A stretch of 64,000 nt of DNA from Demequina litorisediminis (GCF_030161615.1 NZ_BSUN01000001.1:62001-126000); one strand, 5' to 3'. Shown: positions 42,425 through 56,313, counted from the first letter of the stretch. The notes: generated by a model from the sequence alone, not told the origin. Made by a program: numbers and translations.

Positions 42425-43878
42425 ATGAACGGCATCGAGCAGGTGATCACCGCGATCTCCCAGGACGTCTGGTGGGTCCTCACGCCCCTGGTCCTGGCGC
42501 TGGGATGCTGGTTCACCTATCGCACCGGCTTCGTGCAGGTGACGCTGTTTCCTCGCATGATCGCGACGCTCAAGGACCGCACGCCGCTCGATGCCCAGGG
42601 CCGGCCGCAGTCGCTCTCCGCGTTTCAGGCTTTCACTCTCTCGGCAGCGTCTCGGGTAGGCATTGGCAACATCGCGGGCGTGGGGACGGCGATCGCGATC
42701 GGTGGGCCAGGTGCGGTCTTTTGGATGTGGGTGATGGCGTGGCTCGGGGCGGCATCGGCCTTCATCGAGGCGTCGCTCGCGCAGGCTGTACAAGCACCGC
42801 ACTGAGGACGGGTTCCGTGGGGGCCCGGCGTATTACATCCAGCGAGGGCTCGGTTCCCGCCGACTCGCCATCGTGTTTGCCGTCATTCTCATTGTGTCTT
42901 CCCCCATCATCATTAACTCGTTGCAGGCGTACACCATCGCGGAGACGGTGGCCGATGCGGTGGGTATGTCCATGGACTCGTGGCTCCCCGTCGCGGTCGG
43001 CGTCGTCCTCGCGGGCCTGACCGCGGCCGTCGTATTCGGCGGCGCCCGCCGCATCGCCAAGGTCACGGAGTCCCTGGTGCCGTCGATGGCGCTGCTCTAC
43101 CTCGTGCTCGGCATCATGGTCATCGCGTCGCACGCAGACCAGATTGGCCCGGTGATGGTGGCCATCGTGGTGGACGCGTTTTCCGGTGAGTCCGTCGCAG
43201 GCGGCGCCCTCGGCACCGTGATCGTCACCGGCATCCAGCGTGGCATGTTCTCCAACGAGGCGGGACTTGGCACCGCGCCGAACGCGGCAGCAAGCGCCGC
43301 GACGACCCATCCCGTCAAGCAGGGGCTCGTGCAGAGCCTGGGCGTCTACTTCGACACGTTCCTCGTGTGTTCCATCACGGCGTTTATTGTCCTCGTGGCG
43401 ACTCCTGACCTCGCCGGCGCCCCCATCGGCATCGCGCTCACCCAGGGCGCCGTCGTGTCCACGCTCGGAGCGTGGTCTGGTGGGGCCTTGTCGCTCATCG
43501 TGTTCTTGCTCGCGTTCTCGACGATCCTTGGTCTCTACTACTACGGTGAGGCCAACATTGCGTACATCACGTCGAACCCGACGATGATGCTCGCCTACCG
43601 CCTGCTGGTGGTGGCGGTGGTGCTGGTCGGCTGCACCCTTAACGCGGGTGCGGTGTGGACGCTCTCGGATCTGGCGCTGGCGATGCTGACCTTGATCAAC
43701 TTGCCGGTGATTGCCCGGCTGTCGCGCCACGTCGTCGCGCTGCTGAGGGACTACCGCGTGCAGCCTGGCCGCCGGTCACGACCCCATCTTTACCCGCGAC
43801 AGGCTTCCCGATGCTCCAGGCATTGAGGTGTGGGAGAGCGTCGAATCGGTGGCGGGTCGCGAGCGGCAGGGGCCGTAG
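42425..43878 (+). CDS. alanine/glycine:sodium symporter (AGCS family)
   Basis: A repaired product of about 483 residues with about ten helices. Family signatures: [50 protein letters not shown] and [15 protein letters not shown]. It imports alanine or glycine with sodium. Two extra bases in AGCT, near 42787 (AQ-LYKH) and 43762 (VQ-LAAG), break the frame; without repair the last 40 residues are lost. It ends just before a bidirectional terminator shared with sigA. Confidence 0.9.
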
Positions 43879-43936
43879 GGGCGACTCAGCCGTCGCGTCA
43901 CCGTTCCACCGTGGGCCGGCGACCCGCACACGACGA

Positions 43937-43970
43937 AGGGCGCCTCCTCCCGCGTGGGAGAAGGCGCCCT
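43937..43970. terminator. bidirectional terminator between the symporter gene and sigA
   Basis: AGGGCGCCT plus CTCCC pair with GGGAG plus AGGCGCCCT, with one mismatch and a GCGT loop. It lies between two convergent stop codons. Confidence 0.8.
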
Positions 43971-43986
43971 GAGGTCTGCTGGAGGC

Positions 43987-45314
<1,328 letters not shown>

Positions 45315-45503
45315 ACTTGCGGGCGGTATTCGCCGTGGTGGGCTTGCGACAGGCCGTTCTTCACGCCGCTCCCCCATCGCCCTCGCCGCTATCGCTGGCG
45401 CCGTGCCGCGCCTTGCTTGGTCGAGGAAGATGCCGGGAGGCTTCGAGCGCCTCTCGCAATTCCATTCAAGTATAACGACGATGTCCACTCATCCGTTCCC
45501 CTC

Positions 45504-46534
45504 TCACGGCATGTCGACGCCTCTTTGCCACCCCGGGCCAAGACCGACGGCACACATCTCCGCCACCAGGATTGCGAGCGTGTATCCAGCGTCACACGCC
45601 AACGCATCACGCGCAAAGGTCGCGGCGCGCCTGATGTCGGCGGACCACCACGCAAGGACCGCTTCGAGCGCATGAATGACTGCACGGTCGCGGCTCCGAG
45701 TGACGCGCAGGGCGCGCGCACACCACTCGAAGGCCTGCGCCAGCACCGCCGCGTCCGGCGTGGCCGCGTGGCCCGGACGGAGGGCACCGTCCATCACGCG
45801 GTGGACCCCCTCACTCGCGCGTCCCACCAGGACATCGTCGACCACGTCCGCAGTGGCGCCGAGCCAGTGCACGATGAGCGCGTCGCGCACGCGCACATCC
45901 TGCAGCGACGCCACCGCCTTGCCCCACGTCACGGAGGCACTGGACTGGTCAGCGTCCCGGATGACCTCCCACGACCTTCGGCACCAGAGATCGCGGTCAC
46001 CGTCACGCCGACTGGCCCATCGGTCGCCCGCTCGCTGCGCCGATCGTCGTTCATTGGTCGTCGCCGCGGGGATCGCCCGCCTCCCGTGCAATCCGAACGC
46101 GGGGCTCAGGCTCGGTGGCAGTGCACGAGCCACAGGTAGATCCCGTCCCGTGGGCGGACAGCATTCGGCGTCATCGCACCATGGCGCCCAATAGCGGGAG
46201 CCATCCGTCACCCACGGACTGGGCTCCATCCCCGCCGTCTCCAGTGCGGGCAGGAGTTCATCGAGCGCGGGGCACCACTGGCCAGGCGCGGCGTCAGTCC
46301 ACCACGGCCATCACCCGTTGTACTCCGTGCCGCGAGGTCACCCGCGAGCAGTGGCGCCACACGAGGCGAGAGTTCCGGCACTGCGAGGTCCGCGCTGTCG
46401 ACACTCGCCGCACACACCACCATTCCCCGTCCGTCGAGCCCGATCACCACCACCTCCTCCTCGGGTGTTCGACCCAGGAGACCCGGCAGCGCGGCGATGA
46501 ATTCTCCGGGCCCATGAAGCGTTGTCGTATCCAT
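45504..46534 (-). CDS. DUF4192 family protein
   Basis: A repaired product of about 343 residues. The N-terminus TTTLHGPGEFIAALPGLLGRTPEEEVVVIGLDG is typical of DUF4192, and the C-half (ALDELLPALETAGMEPSPWVTDGSRYWAPWC, ALEAVLAWWSADIRRAA, DAGYTLAILVAEMCAVGLGPGW) continues it. The family is restricted to actinobacteria and has no known function. The frame breaks near 46258, where a C run is one base short (GAP-ALDELL). Divergent from the prenyl synthase gene. The unrepaired C-half could be mistaken for a separate gene. Confidence 0.8.
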
Positions 46535-46642
46535 GCCCCCGATGGTCTGGCGTGGCGCACCCTCAGCGTCGGACACCGCCCGATGCTGTGGATGCCCACC
46601 CAGTTGCGGAGGACCTGGGGACGGAGCCGTAGGCTTGCGCGC

Positions 46643-47717
46643 GTGACAGAGCAGGCTCGCCCAGTGGCGCCACGAGACCGATGCAGCCATCACCGCCACC
46701 CTCAAGGCCGTGAGTTCGACGGTGGCCGAGGCAGTGCCCGATGCTCACGAGGTCCTCACGCCCGCGATGCGCTACGCGGCCGGAGGCAAGCGTCTACGTG
46801 CGTTGTTGTTGCTCGCTTCGCACGCCGCCCATGGCGGCACAGCCGCCACCGCCGCGGTGCCTCTCGCGGCCGCCCTCGAACTCTTTCAGACTGCCGCGCT
46901 GCTGCACGACGACGTGCTGGATGGCTCCGACACACGCCGGGGCGGGCCCGCGGCCCACCGCGAGGTCGAGGCCCTCCATCGCACCATGGGCTGGCATGGC
47001 GACTCGGCAGCGTTTGGCGCCGCAGGCGCCATCCTCGCGGGCGACCTCACCCTGATGGCATGCCAACGCGCGGTGAACCGTGCCTGCGCCGCCGCGCCCC
47101 GCCAGGCGGTGGTGGTCGCCGACATGTTCTCGGACATGGCCGACCTCGTGACGGCCGGACAATACGCAGACATGCGGGCGGCCGCACAACCCCTCGCCGC
47201 ACTCCGCCATCAGGAGGCGCAGATTCGCGCCGTGATGCGCGCCAAGACCGCCTCGTACTCCGCGGAGTTTCCGCTCGCCCTTGGCGCCGCAGTTGCCGGT
47301 GCCAGCGATGACGCGATGTCAGCCATGCGAAGCATCGGACGCGACCTCGGCGTGGCCTTCCAACTCCGCGACGACGTCCTTGGCCTCGTGGGACGACCCG
47401 AGGTCACTGGGAAACCTGCGGGCGACGACGTTCGTGAAGGCAAGCGCACGTTGTTGGCCTGGTACGCCTGGAGCCACGGCGACGGCTCGACGCGGGAAGC
47501 CGTCGCTCTCGCCTTCGGCGACCGCGACGCTGACGATGAAGCGGTTGCCTCGGCCGTGGAGGCGATGGTCGACGCGGGGGCTGTCGAGCACGCAGAGCAA
47601 GAGATCGCCCATCTGACGCGCGCGGCGCGCTCGGGCCTCGAGGCAGCGGGGCTTTCCGGCATCGGCGCCTCCACTCTTGACACCCTCATCACTCAGGCGG
47701 TCGACCGCGAGCACTAG
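46643..47717 (+). CDS. polyprenyl (geranylgeranyl) diphosphate synthase, IdsA-type
   Basis: A repaired product of about 357 residues. It condenses isopentenyl diphosphate with an allylic primer. The first Asp-rich motif is LLHDDVLDGSD and the second region is FQLRDDVLGLVGRPEVTGKP, the form seen in actinobacterial IdsA-type GGPP synthases. Also GGKRLRALLLL. The GTG at 46643 is set by repairing an extra base in AGCT near 46654 (TEQ-LAQW), which restores the N-terminus. The position beside an Rv2175c-like gene and a kinase matches idsA2 of M. tuberculosis. Confidence 0.9.
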
Positions 47718-47737
47718 GCCCGACGCCGCCCGCGTCG

Positions 47738-48089
47738 CTAGAGCAGAGTCTGAGCGACGCGCCTCACCGGAGCGCGCTTGCCAGAGCGCAAGGCGTCCAA
47801 CGGTGACTCGCCAAGGCTCCTCGTGGAACGTGAGCAACCACTCCACGATTTCGTCGTCCTTGAAGCCGTTATCACGCAGGATCGTCAGCGTCCCCACCAG
47901 CGTTGGGAGCACGCGCGTGGACCCGTCGTGCTCCTCGAGGAACCCCGCGGGCAGGTGCCACGCATCGTTGGGGCCCCGCCTGACCGCGACCAGTTCTCCC
48001 GTGCGCAGAGCGTCACGCACGTCGGAAGCGCTCACCCCCCACGCGTCGGCGAAGTCGGGTACGGGCAGCCAGGAAACGTCGTCAGTCAC
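47738..48089 (-). CDS. Rv2175c-like helix-turn-helix DNA-binding protein
   Basis: A repaired product of about 116 residues. It has a winged-HTH-like N-half (WLPVPDFADAWGVSASDVRDAL, VAVRRGPNDAWHLPAGFL) and a C-half (LVGTLTILRDNGFKDDEIVEWLLT) as in Rv2175c, a DNA-binding protein known to be phosphorylated by PknL in M. tuberculosis. The C-terminus reads LRSGKRAPVRRVAQTLL after repair of an extra base near 47817 (EE-LGES). It is divergent from the LysM gene and faces a set of 9-bp repeats. Confidence 0.88.
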
Positions 48090-48152
48090 TCCCCCAGTCT
48101 AGGAGGGATCTCACATCGGCATGCCTTGCAGTCGTCCCAGGGGTGAACTACA

Positions 48153-48184
48153 GTCACTTGAGTCACATTTGTCACATGAGACAC
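48153..48184. repeat. four 9-bp direct repeats (GTCAC-type) upstream of the LysM gene
   Basis: GTCAC starts at 48153, 48162 and 48171, and a near copy (GACAC) at 48180, so the period is exactly 9 bp: GTCACTTGA, GTCACATTT, GTCACATGA, GACACATCA. The array lies between the Rv2175c-like gene and the LysM/SLT start, 24 bp before the GTG. It has the form of an operator for a protein that binds in tandem. The binder is unknown; the neighbouring HTH protein is a candidate. Confidence 0.7.
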
Positions 48185-48207
48185 ATCAGCCCCTGGAGGA
48201 GTCGGTC

Positions 48208-49773
48208 GTGGGACGTTCCGTAGACATGAAACGCGCCGCTCGCGGCGCAGCGGTGGCCGCAGGCGCCGCTTTCGCCATCACCGCCACCGGCGCCATTCCA
48301 TCGGTCGCGGCCGACGAGCACCGCGTCGCCCCTGGCGACACCGTGTCCGCGCTCGCGGTGCGCTACGGCACCTCGGTCCAGCGCATCGTCGACGCCAACC
48401 ACCTCGGCGGCAACGCCATGATCGTCATCGGCCAGACCCTCACCATTCCGTCGGTGACGGCCGCCACCCCGGCGTCAGCCGCCACGAAGGCCGCTGGCAC
48501 CCACACCGTCACCGCTGGCGACACCGTCTGGGACCTCGCCAAGAAGTACGGCACCACCGTGTCCGCCATCACCAAGGCCAACTCCCTCGGCTCCAGCGCG
48601 TCTATCCGCATCGGCCAGAAGGCTCTCCATCCCCGGCGCCAGCGGCACCACGACCGTCAGCACTGGCTCGACCGCCACGAACGCCGCCGGCACCCACACC
48701 GTCACCGCTGGCGACACCGTCTGGGACCTCGCCAAGAAGTACGGCACCACCGTGTCCGCCATCACCAAGGCCAACTCCCTCGGCTCCAGCGCGTCTATCC
48801 GCATCGGCCAGAAGGCTCTCCATCCCCGGCGCCAGCGGCACCACGACCGTCAGCACTGGCTCGACCGCCACGAACGCCGCCGGCACCCACACCGTCACCG
48901 CTGGCGACACCGTCTGGGACCTCGCCAAGAAGTACGGCACCACCGTGTCCGCCATCACCAAGGCCAACTCCCTCGGCTCCAGCGCCTCCATCCGCATCGG
49001 CCAAAAGCTCTCCATCCCCGGCGCCAGCAGCAGCAGCAGCACCACCACCGTCAGCACGGTGTCCCACACCGTGACCTCGAGCGGCGCGACCCTCGCCACG
49101 GAGAACAACCTTTCCAGGCTTTGGCGGGACCACCTCCTCGTACACGGTCGTGTCCGGCGACACGCTCAGCGGCATCGCGAGCAAGCACGGCGTGAGCGTC
49201 AGCGACCTCGTGAAGGCCAACGGACTGTCGAGCGCGTCCCTCATCCGCATCGGCCAGAAGGCGACCGTCCCCGGCGGCACCGTCACCGGCCTGGTGGGCG
49301 ACACCTTCGCCGGGCGCACCTATGCCGCCGGCACCGTGGGGGCAGCGAACCAGAACAAGGCGACGCTGAACGCCATGACCGTCCCCTCCCGTGACCAGAT
49401 GCAGTCGATGGTGGTCGCAGCCGCCAACCGCTACAGAGTGGACCCCGCCCTCGCCCAGGCGATCGCCTTCCAGGAGTCCGGGTTCAACATGCGCGCCGTC
49501 TCACCCGCCAACGCCGTAGGCGTCATGCAGGTGATCCCGACCTCGGGCGAATGGGCATCGGACCTGGTAGGCCGTGATCTCAACCTCCTCAACCCGGTCG
49601 ACAACGTCGAGGCAGGCGTAGCGATCCTCAAGCACCTCACCCGCGGCGGCCGCGCACTCGACACCGCCATTGCCGGCTACTACCAGGGCGAAGCCGGGGT
49701 CGCGAAGTACGGCATGTACTCCGACACGAAGCAGTACGTCGCGTCGGTCAAGTCGCTCATGGGCCGCTTCTGA
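48208..49773 (+). CDS. LysM-repeat lytic transglycosylase (secreted cell-wall enzyme)
   Basis: A repaired product of about 520 residues. A GTG at 48208 follows CTGGAGGAG. A signal peptide (RAARGAAVAAGAAFAITATG) is followed by five LysM peptidoglycan-binding repeats: one divergent (HRVAPGDTVSALAVRYGTS), three almost identical (HTVTAGDTVWDLAKKYGTTV) and one last (YTVVSGDTLSGIASKHGVSV). The C-terminus is an SLT domain with the catalytic Glu in IAFQESGFNM and GVMQVIPTS. Three extra bases in AGCT, near 48622, 48815 and 49118, break the frame. The linked PASTA kinase suggests joint control of the wall. Confidence 0.93.
48496..49023 (+). repeat. tandem LysM-coding repeat units, 193 bp apart
   Basis: Nearly identical units start at 48496, 48689 and 48882, exactly 193 bp apart. 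A LysM unit plus linker should be 192 bp (64 codons); the extra base is the G in CAGAAGGCTCTCC. The third unit reads CAAAAGCTCTCC at the same place and is in frame. The high DNA identity points to recent duplication or gene conversion and makes repeat number variation likely. Confidence 0.9.
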
Positions 49774-49838
49774 CAGGTCCCGCGGCGCACCGTGGCGGCG
49801 CCCCCGTCGCAGCCTCGCCCGCGCCTACAATGATCAGC

Positions 49839-51786
49839 GTGTCAGAGACCCTCACCGACCCCCTGCTCGGCCGCGTTATCGATGGCCGCTACGAGGTGCG
49901 TGAGCGTGTCGCCGCAGGCGGCATGGCCACGGTGTACGTCGCCTTCGATCGCAGACTCGAACGCGACGTGGCCCTGAAGGTCATGCACCCCCATCTCGCG
50001 GCCGATGCCTCGGAGGCCGACTTCGTGGCGCGTTTCCGCCGTGAGGCCAAGGCCGCGGCTCGACTGACCCACCCGGGCATGGTGCGCGTCTACGACCAGG
50101 GGGTCGACGGCTCCGTCTCCTACCTCACGATGGAATACGTGGGCGGCGAGAACCTGCGCCAGCGCATGGCCCATGAGGGCCCACTGAGCGTCGGTGAGGC
50201 CCTCGGTATCACCGAACGCGTGCTCGACGCCCTTGCGGCGGCGCACCGAGCCGACCTGGTGCACCGAGACGTCAAGCCCGAGAACGTCCTCATCGACGAG
50301 GAGGGCGGCCCCAAGCTCACCGACTTCGGGCTTGCACGCGCCGTCACCGAGGTCACCTCAACGGCCACCGGCACCCTGCTCGGCACCGTGGCATACCTCG
50401 CCCCCGAGGTCGTCACCGATGCCTCGGCCGATGCCCGCGCAGACGTGTACTCGACCGGCATCCTGCTGTTCGAGATGATCACCGGACACCAGCCATTCAC
50501 CGGCGAGACGGCGCTGGCCGTCGCCTCGCGGCACGTCCACGAAGATGTGCCGCCGCCCTCTGCCCTGGTGCCGTGGCTGCCGCCCGAGATCGACGACCTC
50601 GTCACGTTGCTCACGGCACGCAACATCGACGACCGTCCCGCTGATGCCGGCGAGGCGCTGGTCGCGGTACGCAACACTCGCGCACAACTCGACGACCCCA
50701 CGCTCGACCGACGCGCCGCGCGTCCTGCCGGCACCGAGAATCCGACCGGCACGAGCGACGACACCACCGTGCTCGAAGAGGCACCCGCAGGAGCCACCAT
50801 CGCCCTGCCGATCGGCCTTGACGGCAACGCGACCGCGGTAGCAGTCAGCACCGATCTTCCGGAGGACGACCCCGAGGCAGGCGAGCCGGTGCGCCATCGC
50901 CACCGCGCCGGATGGTGGATCGGAGCGATTGTTGGCGCCATCATCGTCGTGGTCTCGCTCGCCGTGTGGTGGTACCAGGCCATCGGCCCCGGTGCCTACA
51001 CCACCGTGACCGACGTCGCTGGGCTCACCGAGGACCAAGCCACCACCACGCTCCAGGGCCTCGGCTTCACCGTCTCTACCGATGACGCCTTTAGCGACTC
51101 AGTCGCTGAGGGCATCGTCATCGAGACGGATCCCAGCAAGAACGCCCGCGCACTCAACGGCGCCGAGATCCTCGTGACCGTTTCCAGCGGCCCGCGCATG
51201 ACGGATGTTCCCAACGTCGTGGGATCCACCCAGGACGATGCGGAGGACGAGTTGGCGGACCTCGGCTTCACGATCGGTGAGACCGAGCAGAAGTACTCTG
51301 ACAGCGTTCCGGCCGGCGAGGTTCTCGAGATGACTCCCGCCGCAGGCGAGACCGTCCGCCATGACAGTGTCATCACGCTGACCGTGTCCGAAGGGCCTGA
51401 GCCCATCACCACCCCCGACCTCACCGGTATGACGCAGGACGAGGCCGTCGCAACGCTCGCCGAGGCTCGGCATCGAGCCCACGATCACCACGGGCCGCAC
51501 CGAGGCCGTCGAGACCGGCCAGGTCTACGAGCAGACGCCCACAGCCGGCGCCGATGGCTTCCGCACGCAGGAGATGACCATTACCGTCTCAGAGGGCCTC
51601 CCCCTCGTCACCATCGAGGACGTGCGTGGGCTCGGTTTCACCGAGGCCAAGGCCGCACTCGAGGCACAGGGTCTCACCGTTACCGGCGACGACAACCCCT
51701 GGAATTTCTCGACCGTGGTCTTCAACATGGACCCCGGCCCCAACACGCAGGTGGAACGCGGCACCGAGGTCTACCTCGAGTACTAG
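49839..51786 (+). CDS. PASTA-domain Ser/Thr protein kinase (PknL-locus kinase)
   Basis: A repaired product of about 648 residues. The Hanks-type kinase domain shows VAAGGMATVYVAFD (P-loop), VALKVMHP (Lys), HRDVKPENVLID (catalytic loop), DFGLAR and YLAPEV. A single TM segment (WIGAIVGAIIVVVSLAVWWY, near residue 365) leads to four extracellular PASTA domains, which bind muropeptides in the family. The locus matches M. tuberculosis pknL, but that protein lacks PASTA domains. One extra base in AGCT near 51468 breaks the third PASTA (LAE-LGIE). Near the LysM enzyme, it is a probable wall-stress sensor. Confidence 0.92.
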
Positions 51787-51836
51787 GCCATCGGGCCGAT
51801 GCCTGGGGCCGCATCGGTCCTCACGCGCCTCAACGC

Positions 51837-51874
51837 ATGATGGCCGGGTTCCCGCGAGGGAACCCGGCCATCAT
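51837..51874. terminator. bidirectional terminator between the kinase gene and aroG
   Basis: ATGATGGCCGGGTTCCC and GGGAACCCGGCCATCAT form a perfect 17-bp stem with a GCGA loop, between convergent stop codons. Confidence 0.9.
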
Positions 51875-51891
51875 GCTGTGGCGGACGGTGC

Positions 51892-53241
<1,350 letters not shown>

Positions 53242-53245
53242 GCGG

Positions 53246-54448
53246 TCACCCCTGGCCGATGTCGGCCAGCAGGCTCGGTGTACCACGAGGTCGTGGTGTC
53301 GAACGGCTTGTGGCCGGCAATGCGCGGGAACTCGATGGCCTTGAGGCGGCCGCCGTCCTCCTCGTCGTGACCGATGACGCCGGGCTCGCCGCGAAGGGCG
53401 CACTCGACCGCGAGGTCGGTCATCGACTTGATGAGGCGGAGGTCCTCAGCGTTGGCCTTCGCGGCACGCGAGAAGTAGCCCGACTTCTGGACCATGACCT
53501 TCTCCGCGCCCAGGCGCTCGGCGAACTGCTTGGCGAACCACTGACCGGGGTTGATCGTGTCGAGCCTTGACGTGGCCGAAGGGGTCCTTCTCGACCTCTC
53601 CGCCCGCAGGCTTCAATCTCGGCAATGATCTCGGGCACACCCGCACCCTCCGAAAGGAAGATGTTGACGTTGCCGACCTCGTCCATGACGGCCTTGAGGC
53701 GCTCGGCCTCGGCGTCGATGTCGAGCTTCTGCTCCGGCACATAGAGCGCGTGGATGTCCCAGCGCTCCTTGGACAGGCCGATCTCGGGCAGCCACTCCTG
53801 CGTGTCGAGCCACTGGCGGTACTTCATGCCTGCGGCAGCGGTCAGCCAGCCACACGCACGGCCCATGACCTCGTGGATGATCAGCATGCGCGGGCCCGAG
53901 CGGTGCTCACCGATGACGTTCTGCGCGAACTCCGAGGCCTGCTCGGCAGCCGACCAGGCGCCCAGCGACTGACGGATGGGCACCACGTCATTGTCGATCG
54001 TCTTGGGCAGGCCCACGACGGTGAGTTCGTAGTCGTTCTCGTGCAGGTACGCGGCGAGGTCAGCGGCGGTGGTGTTGGTGTCGTCGCCACCGATGGTGTG
54101 GAGCACGTCGACGCCATCGGCCTTCAGCCTGCTCAGCGGCCACCTTCAGCGGGTCCTGGCCCTCGCTCACGAGGCCGCGCTTGAAGCAGTCCTCGTAGTT
54201 GGTGAGCTTCACGCGCGAGTTGCCGATGGGCGAACCACCGAAGTTGTGCAGCAGGCCCGCCTTCTCACGAACGGTGTCCGTGATCTCCACATACTTGCCC
54301 TGCAGAAGGCCCCAGTAGCCGTGCTGATAGGCGATGATCTCCACTTCGGGGAGATCTCGGTGTAACGCTCGATCAGACCTCCGACGGCGGAGGACAGGCA
54401 GGGGGCGAAACCACCCGCGGTGAGCAGGGCGACACGGCGGACCGACAT
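53246..54448 (-). CDS. pyrophosphate-dependent phosphofructokinase
   Basis: A repaired product of about 399 residues. It phosphorylates fructose 6-phosphate. The donor-site motif is GGDDTNTTAADLA, where PPi enzymes have Asp in place of the second Gly of ATP enzymes (GGDGS), and VGLPKTIDNDV and EVMGRACGWLTA follow; this points to PPi use and a reversible step. The ATG at 54448 has a GAAAGG site. Breaks: extra bases in AGCT near 54128, 53612, 53563 and 53274 and a C run short by one near 54346. It is directly followed by aroG. Confidence 0.88.
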
Positions 54449-54488
54449 GGCAGACCTTTCGTGGGATGTGGTGGGTTGCGTTGACATT

Positions 54489-55211
54489 CTAGGGGGCCGA
54501 GGAGTCGGCTTCTGGCCGCGCGGCCTTGGCCTCACGCTCGAGCCTGGTGCTTGTACTGCGCCGCGTCCCGGTCGACATACTCTTGACCGGACAGCGCGGC
54601 GATGGCCTGCATGACGGTGTCCGTCGGCTCGCGCAGTGCCTCGCGGTCGTCCTGGCGCCCGGCGTAGGCCGCGATCTGGAGAGGTTCGCCGATGCGTACG
54701 CCGATGGGATGGCGGCTCGGCACACGTTGGCCAATGGGCTGCGCGATGTGGGTATCGATCATGGCGACAGGGATGATGGGCACAGCCGCCTCAATGGCCA
54801 TGCGCGCCACACCGGTCTTGCCGCGGTACAGGCGTCCGTCGGGGCTGCGCGTTCCTTCGGGGTAGATCCCCAGCAACTCTCCGGCCTGGAGCGTCTCAAG
54901 ACCCGTCCGTAGCGCAGCCTCGGACGCGCGGCCTCCCCACGGTGCACGGGGATGACGCCCGAACCCTCCATGAACGCCTTCGTCGCCCAGCCCTTGACAC
55001 CCTTGCCGGTGAAGTATTCGGCCTTGCCGAGGAACAAGACCTTTCGCTTCAGGACCAGCGGGAGGAAGATCGAGTCCGAGAAGGACAGGTGGTTCGAGGC
55101 GAGGATGGCCCCGCCCGTCGCCGGCACGTTCTCCGTGCCCTCCGACCAGGGGCGGTAGTACGTCTTCACCGGCGGACCGATGAGGACGTGCTTAAAGAGC
55201 CCGTAGTACAC
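54489..55211 (-). CDS. 1-acyl-sn-glycerol-3-phosphate acyltransferase (PlsC family)
   Basis: 240 residues after repair. It acylates lysophosphatidate in phospholipid synthesis. The catalytic box is SNHLSFSDS (H-x4-D), and the substrate motifs YPEGTRSPDG and VHRGGG are present. The start is a GTG at 55211. One G run is short by one base (near 54935, VHRG-GGRAS) and one extra base in AGCT (near 54543) restores the original frame only for the last residues. Confidence 0.9.
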
Positions 55212-55237
55212 GGCGGGTGGCCTCCTGTCGGGTGTGG

Positions 55238-56229
55238 CTAGGCGCGGGCGTCGCCCGCTCCGATCCGGTTTCCGTCCAGGTCGAGGCGCGCGAGTTCCGC
55301 CGCGCCCACGATACCCGCGTCGTTGCCCATCGACGCCGCAACAATCGGGGCAATGGTGCGGTGGCCCGCCGCGGGGAGGTGCTCCCGGTAGGCGGTACGG
55401 GCGGGTTCAAGGATCATGTCTCCCGCTGCGACAACGCCGCCGCCGATCACATACATCTCGGGGTCGAGCGCGGCCGAAAGCGACGCGGCACCCTCACCGA
55501 TCCAGCGACCGAGTTCCGTCAGGAGCTCGATGCCGAGGTCGTCGCCGTCCTCCGCGATCTTGGTGACATCGGGCCCGGTGATGTTCTCGAGATCGCCGCC
55601 CACAAGGCGAAGGAGTCCGGCTGCGCGGACGGGACGCTCATGCGCGGCGCGCTTGGCCTCGCGTACCAGCGCCGAACCGGAGGCGTACTGCTCCCAGCAG
55701 CCCTTCAGTCCGCAGCCACACGGGTGACCGCCGGGGACCACGCGCAGGTGGCCGAGCTCCGCGGCAAAGCCCTCGGAGCCTCGCACCAGGCTTGCCGTCC
55801 GAAATGATGGCCGCACCAAGGCCGGTACCGATGGTCAGCATGATCACGCTCGACGCCTCGCGCGCTGGACCGAAGGCGAACTCGGCCCATCCCGCCGCGT
55901 TGGCGTCGTTCTCCACCACCACCGTCAGGTCATCGCGTCCGATGGCGTCGCGGACGCGCTGTGCCAAGGGGTACTCACGCCACGCGATGTTGGGAGCGAA
56001 CAGCACGCGCTCACGGTCCGAGGACACGAACCCCGCGGCCGCCAGGCCGATGGCCGAAAACTCGTGATCCGCGGCAAGGCTCAGCCACCGCATCGGCGAT
56101 GGCGACATCGATGCTCGCGGCATCCTCGGGCTGCGTCTTGCGCCGCGTCTTCGCAACGATTCGACCATCTTCATCGACCACGCCGACGGCAATCTTGGTA
56201 CCGCCGATGTCAACGCCGATCGCGTGCAT
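55238..56229 (-). CDS. ROK-family glucokinase
   Basis: A repaired product of about 329 residues. It phosphorylates glucose with ATP (or polyphosphate). Motifs: GVDIGGTKIAVGVV (phosphate loop), VENDANAAGWAEF, and the ROK zinc site CGCGLKGCWEQYASG with GHLRVVPGG. Two extra bases in AGCT, near 56082 (VAE-LAAD) and 55795 (DGK-LVRG), break the frame. No HTH is fused, so it is an enzyme and not a ROK repressor. Confidence 0.92.
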
Positions 56230-56313
56230 AAGCCAGGGCTCCCTCTTTTGGGTGGTGGGACTCCCTAGAGGGTATCGTGAGCGCCACCTGCTTCAACGAC
56301 GGAGACACGACCC

